Of a stretch of 23,621 nt of DNA, positions 23,374 through 23,621 are shown piece by piece. The notes below the pieces were generated by a model. It did no database searches. It had not been told where the DNA came from and saw only the letters and a list, made by a program, of their open reading frames with translations. Source of the stretch: a virus; IMG/VR virus record IMGVR_UViG_3300009702_000001, positions 64,001 to 87,621 of that record, one strand, 5' to 3'. Each line of letters starts with the position of its first letter. Position 1 is the first letter of the stretch. Position numbers and translations under genes: made by a program.

Positions 23374-23621
23374 TACCGAAGAAACCTATTGAAGTGTTCT
23401 TCCGGGTTCAATTCCCGGTCAATTCCCGTCAAGACTTCATCAACGTATTTTGAAACCCAATCTTCATTCCGTTCAACCGTCCCAACTTGACCGTCCCCCA
23501 TTTCGGTAGGAGCAACAACTTGGGCATTTTGCGCCAACGCAAACGTAAGGGAATAAGGTTGGTCAAGGTTGATATTTTCGGGAAGTGGTCCCAATTCCCC
23601 TTCAAAAATATCTTCCATTAA
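23373..23621 (-). CDS. Probable portal protein, C-terminal fragment (runs off the right edge)
   Basis: The frame is open to the window end (the last codon is TTA, Leu), so this is likely the 3' end of a longer gene. An ATG at 23618 could make an independent 81-residue protein. The residues seen are EDIFEGELGPLPENINLDQP, then a C-terminal acidic helix VERNEDWVSKYVDEVLTGID and EEHFNRFLR. No domain is visible in the fragment. The portal call rests on the gpF-like gene directly downstream (TAATG overlap), which follows the portal gene in PBSX/Mu-type operons. Confidence 0.5.
   Translation of the reverse strand, partial: LMEDIFEGELGPLPENINLDQPYSLTFALAQNAQVVAPTEMGDGQVGTVERNEDWVSKYVDEVLTGIDRELNPEEHFNRFLR

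Noticed and set aside
1-23621. Global genetic code change with TAA and TAG as sense codons
   Set aside because: TAA ends genes at TAATG overlaps (240, 3050, 16234, 23373) and TAG forms ribosome sites for next genes (2649, 6164). About 3,100 codons in the four largest genes contain neither codon, so only local readthrough or mutation remains possible.
1-23621. CRISPR array, tRNA genes, insertion sequences or attachment sites
   Set aside because: I saw no regularly spaced repeats with spacers, no cloverleaf-like segments, no transposase-like ORF and no terminal repeats. Repeats here are in-gene protein repeats.

Overview
The window is a compact, single-strand block of virion genes from a contractile-tailed (myovirus-type) bacteriophage or prophage. 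Every gene I can support lies on the minus strand, so transcription runs from high to low coordinates. Genes are separated by a few bases or overlap (TAATG, TGATG and ATGA junctions). Good Shine-Dalgarno sequences (AAGG/GGAG/AGGGG types) point to a conventional bacterial host. I see no integrase, lysis, replication, tRNA or host gene, so the host lineage and the temperate or lytic lifestyle cannot be decided. Capsid genes next to the tail genes make this a phage, not a tailocin or an injection system.

Head region (about 23.6 to 15.2 kb, in transcription order): the end of a probable portal gene, a Mu gpF-like minor head protein, a small membrane-anchored coiled-coil protein, an XkdF-type prohead protease, an acidic coiled-coil scaffold-like protein with a perfect 60-bp tandem repeat, a 52-residue protein, the major capsid protein, a strong GC hairpin, four or five small unknown proteins (two of them tandem paralogues), then head-tail adaptor, head-closure and tail-completion proteins.

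Tail region (about 15.2 to 0 kb): a 780-residue structural protein containing a six-blade kelch propeller, a large tail sheath, the tail tube, a zinc-finger tail-assembly chaperone followed by a 59-residue ORF in the -1 frame, the tape measure protein, an unknown protein, a LysM/gp53-like hub protein, a gpD-like hub, a gpV-like spike, a gp25-like wedge, baseplate J and, at the left edge, the start of a second kelch-repeat protein.

Two observations stand out. First, the chaperone gene ends in a T_TTT_TTT heptamer, a 7-nt spacer and a 6-bp stem-loop. A -1 shift there would fuse it to the small ORF just before the tape measure gene. Second, the head region holds several single in-frame stop codons after which coherent coding continues: TAA in the middle of the major capsid protein, TAG in the scaffold-like protein, TAA in an 82-residue protein, and perhaps TAA between protease and scaffold. 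They could be nonsense mutations, sequence error, or readthrough/suppression. TAA and TAG are ordinary stops elsewhere in the window. GATC is also almost absent from the whole window.
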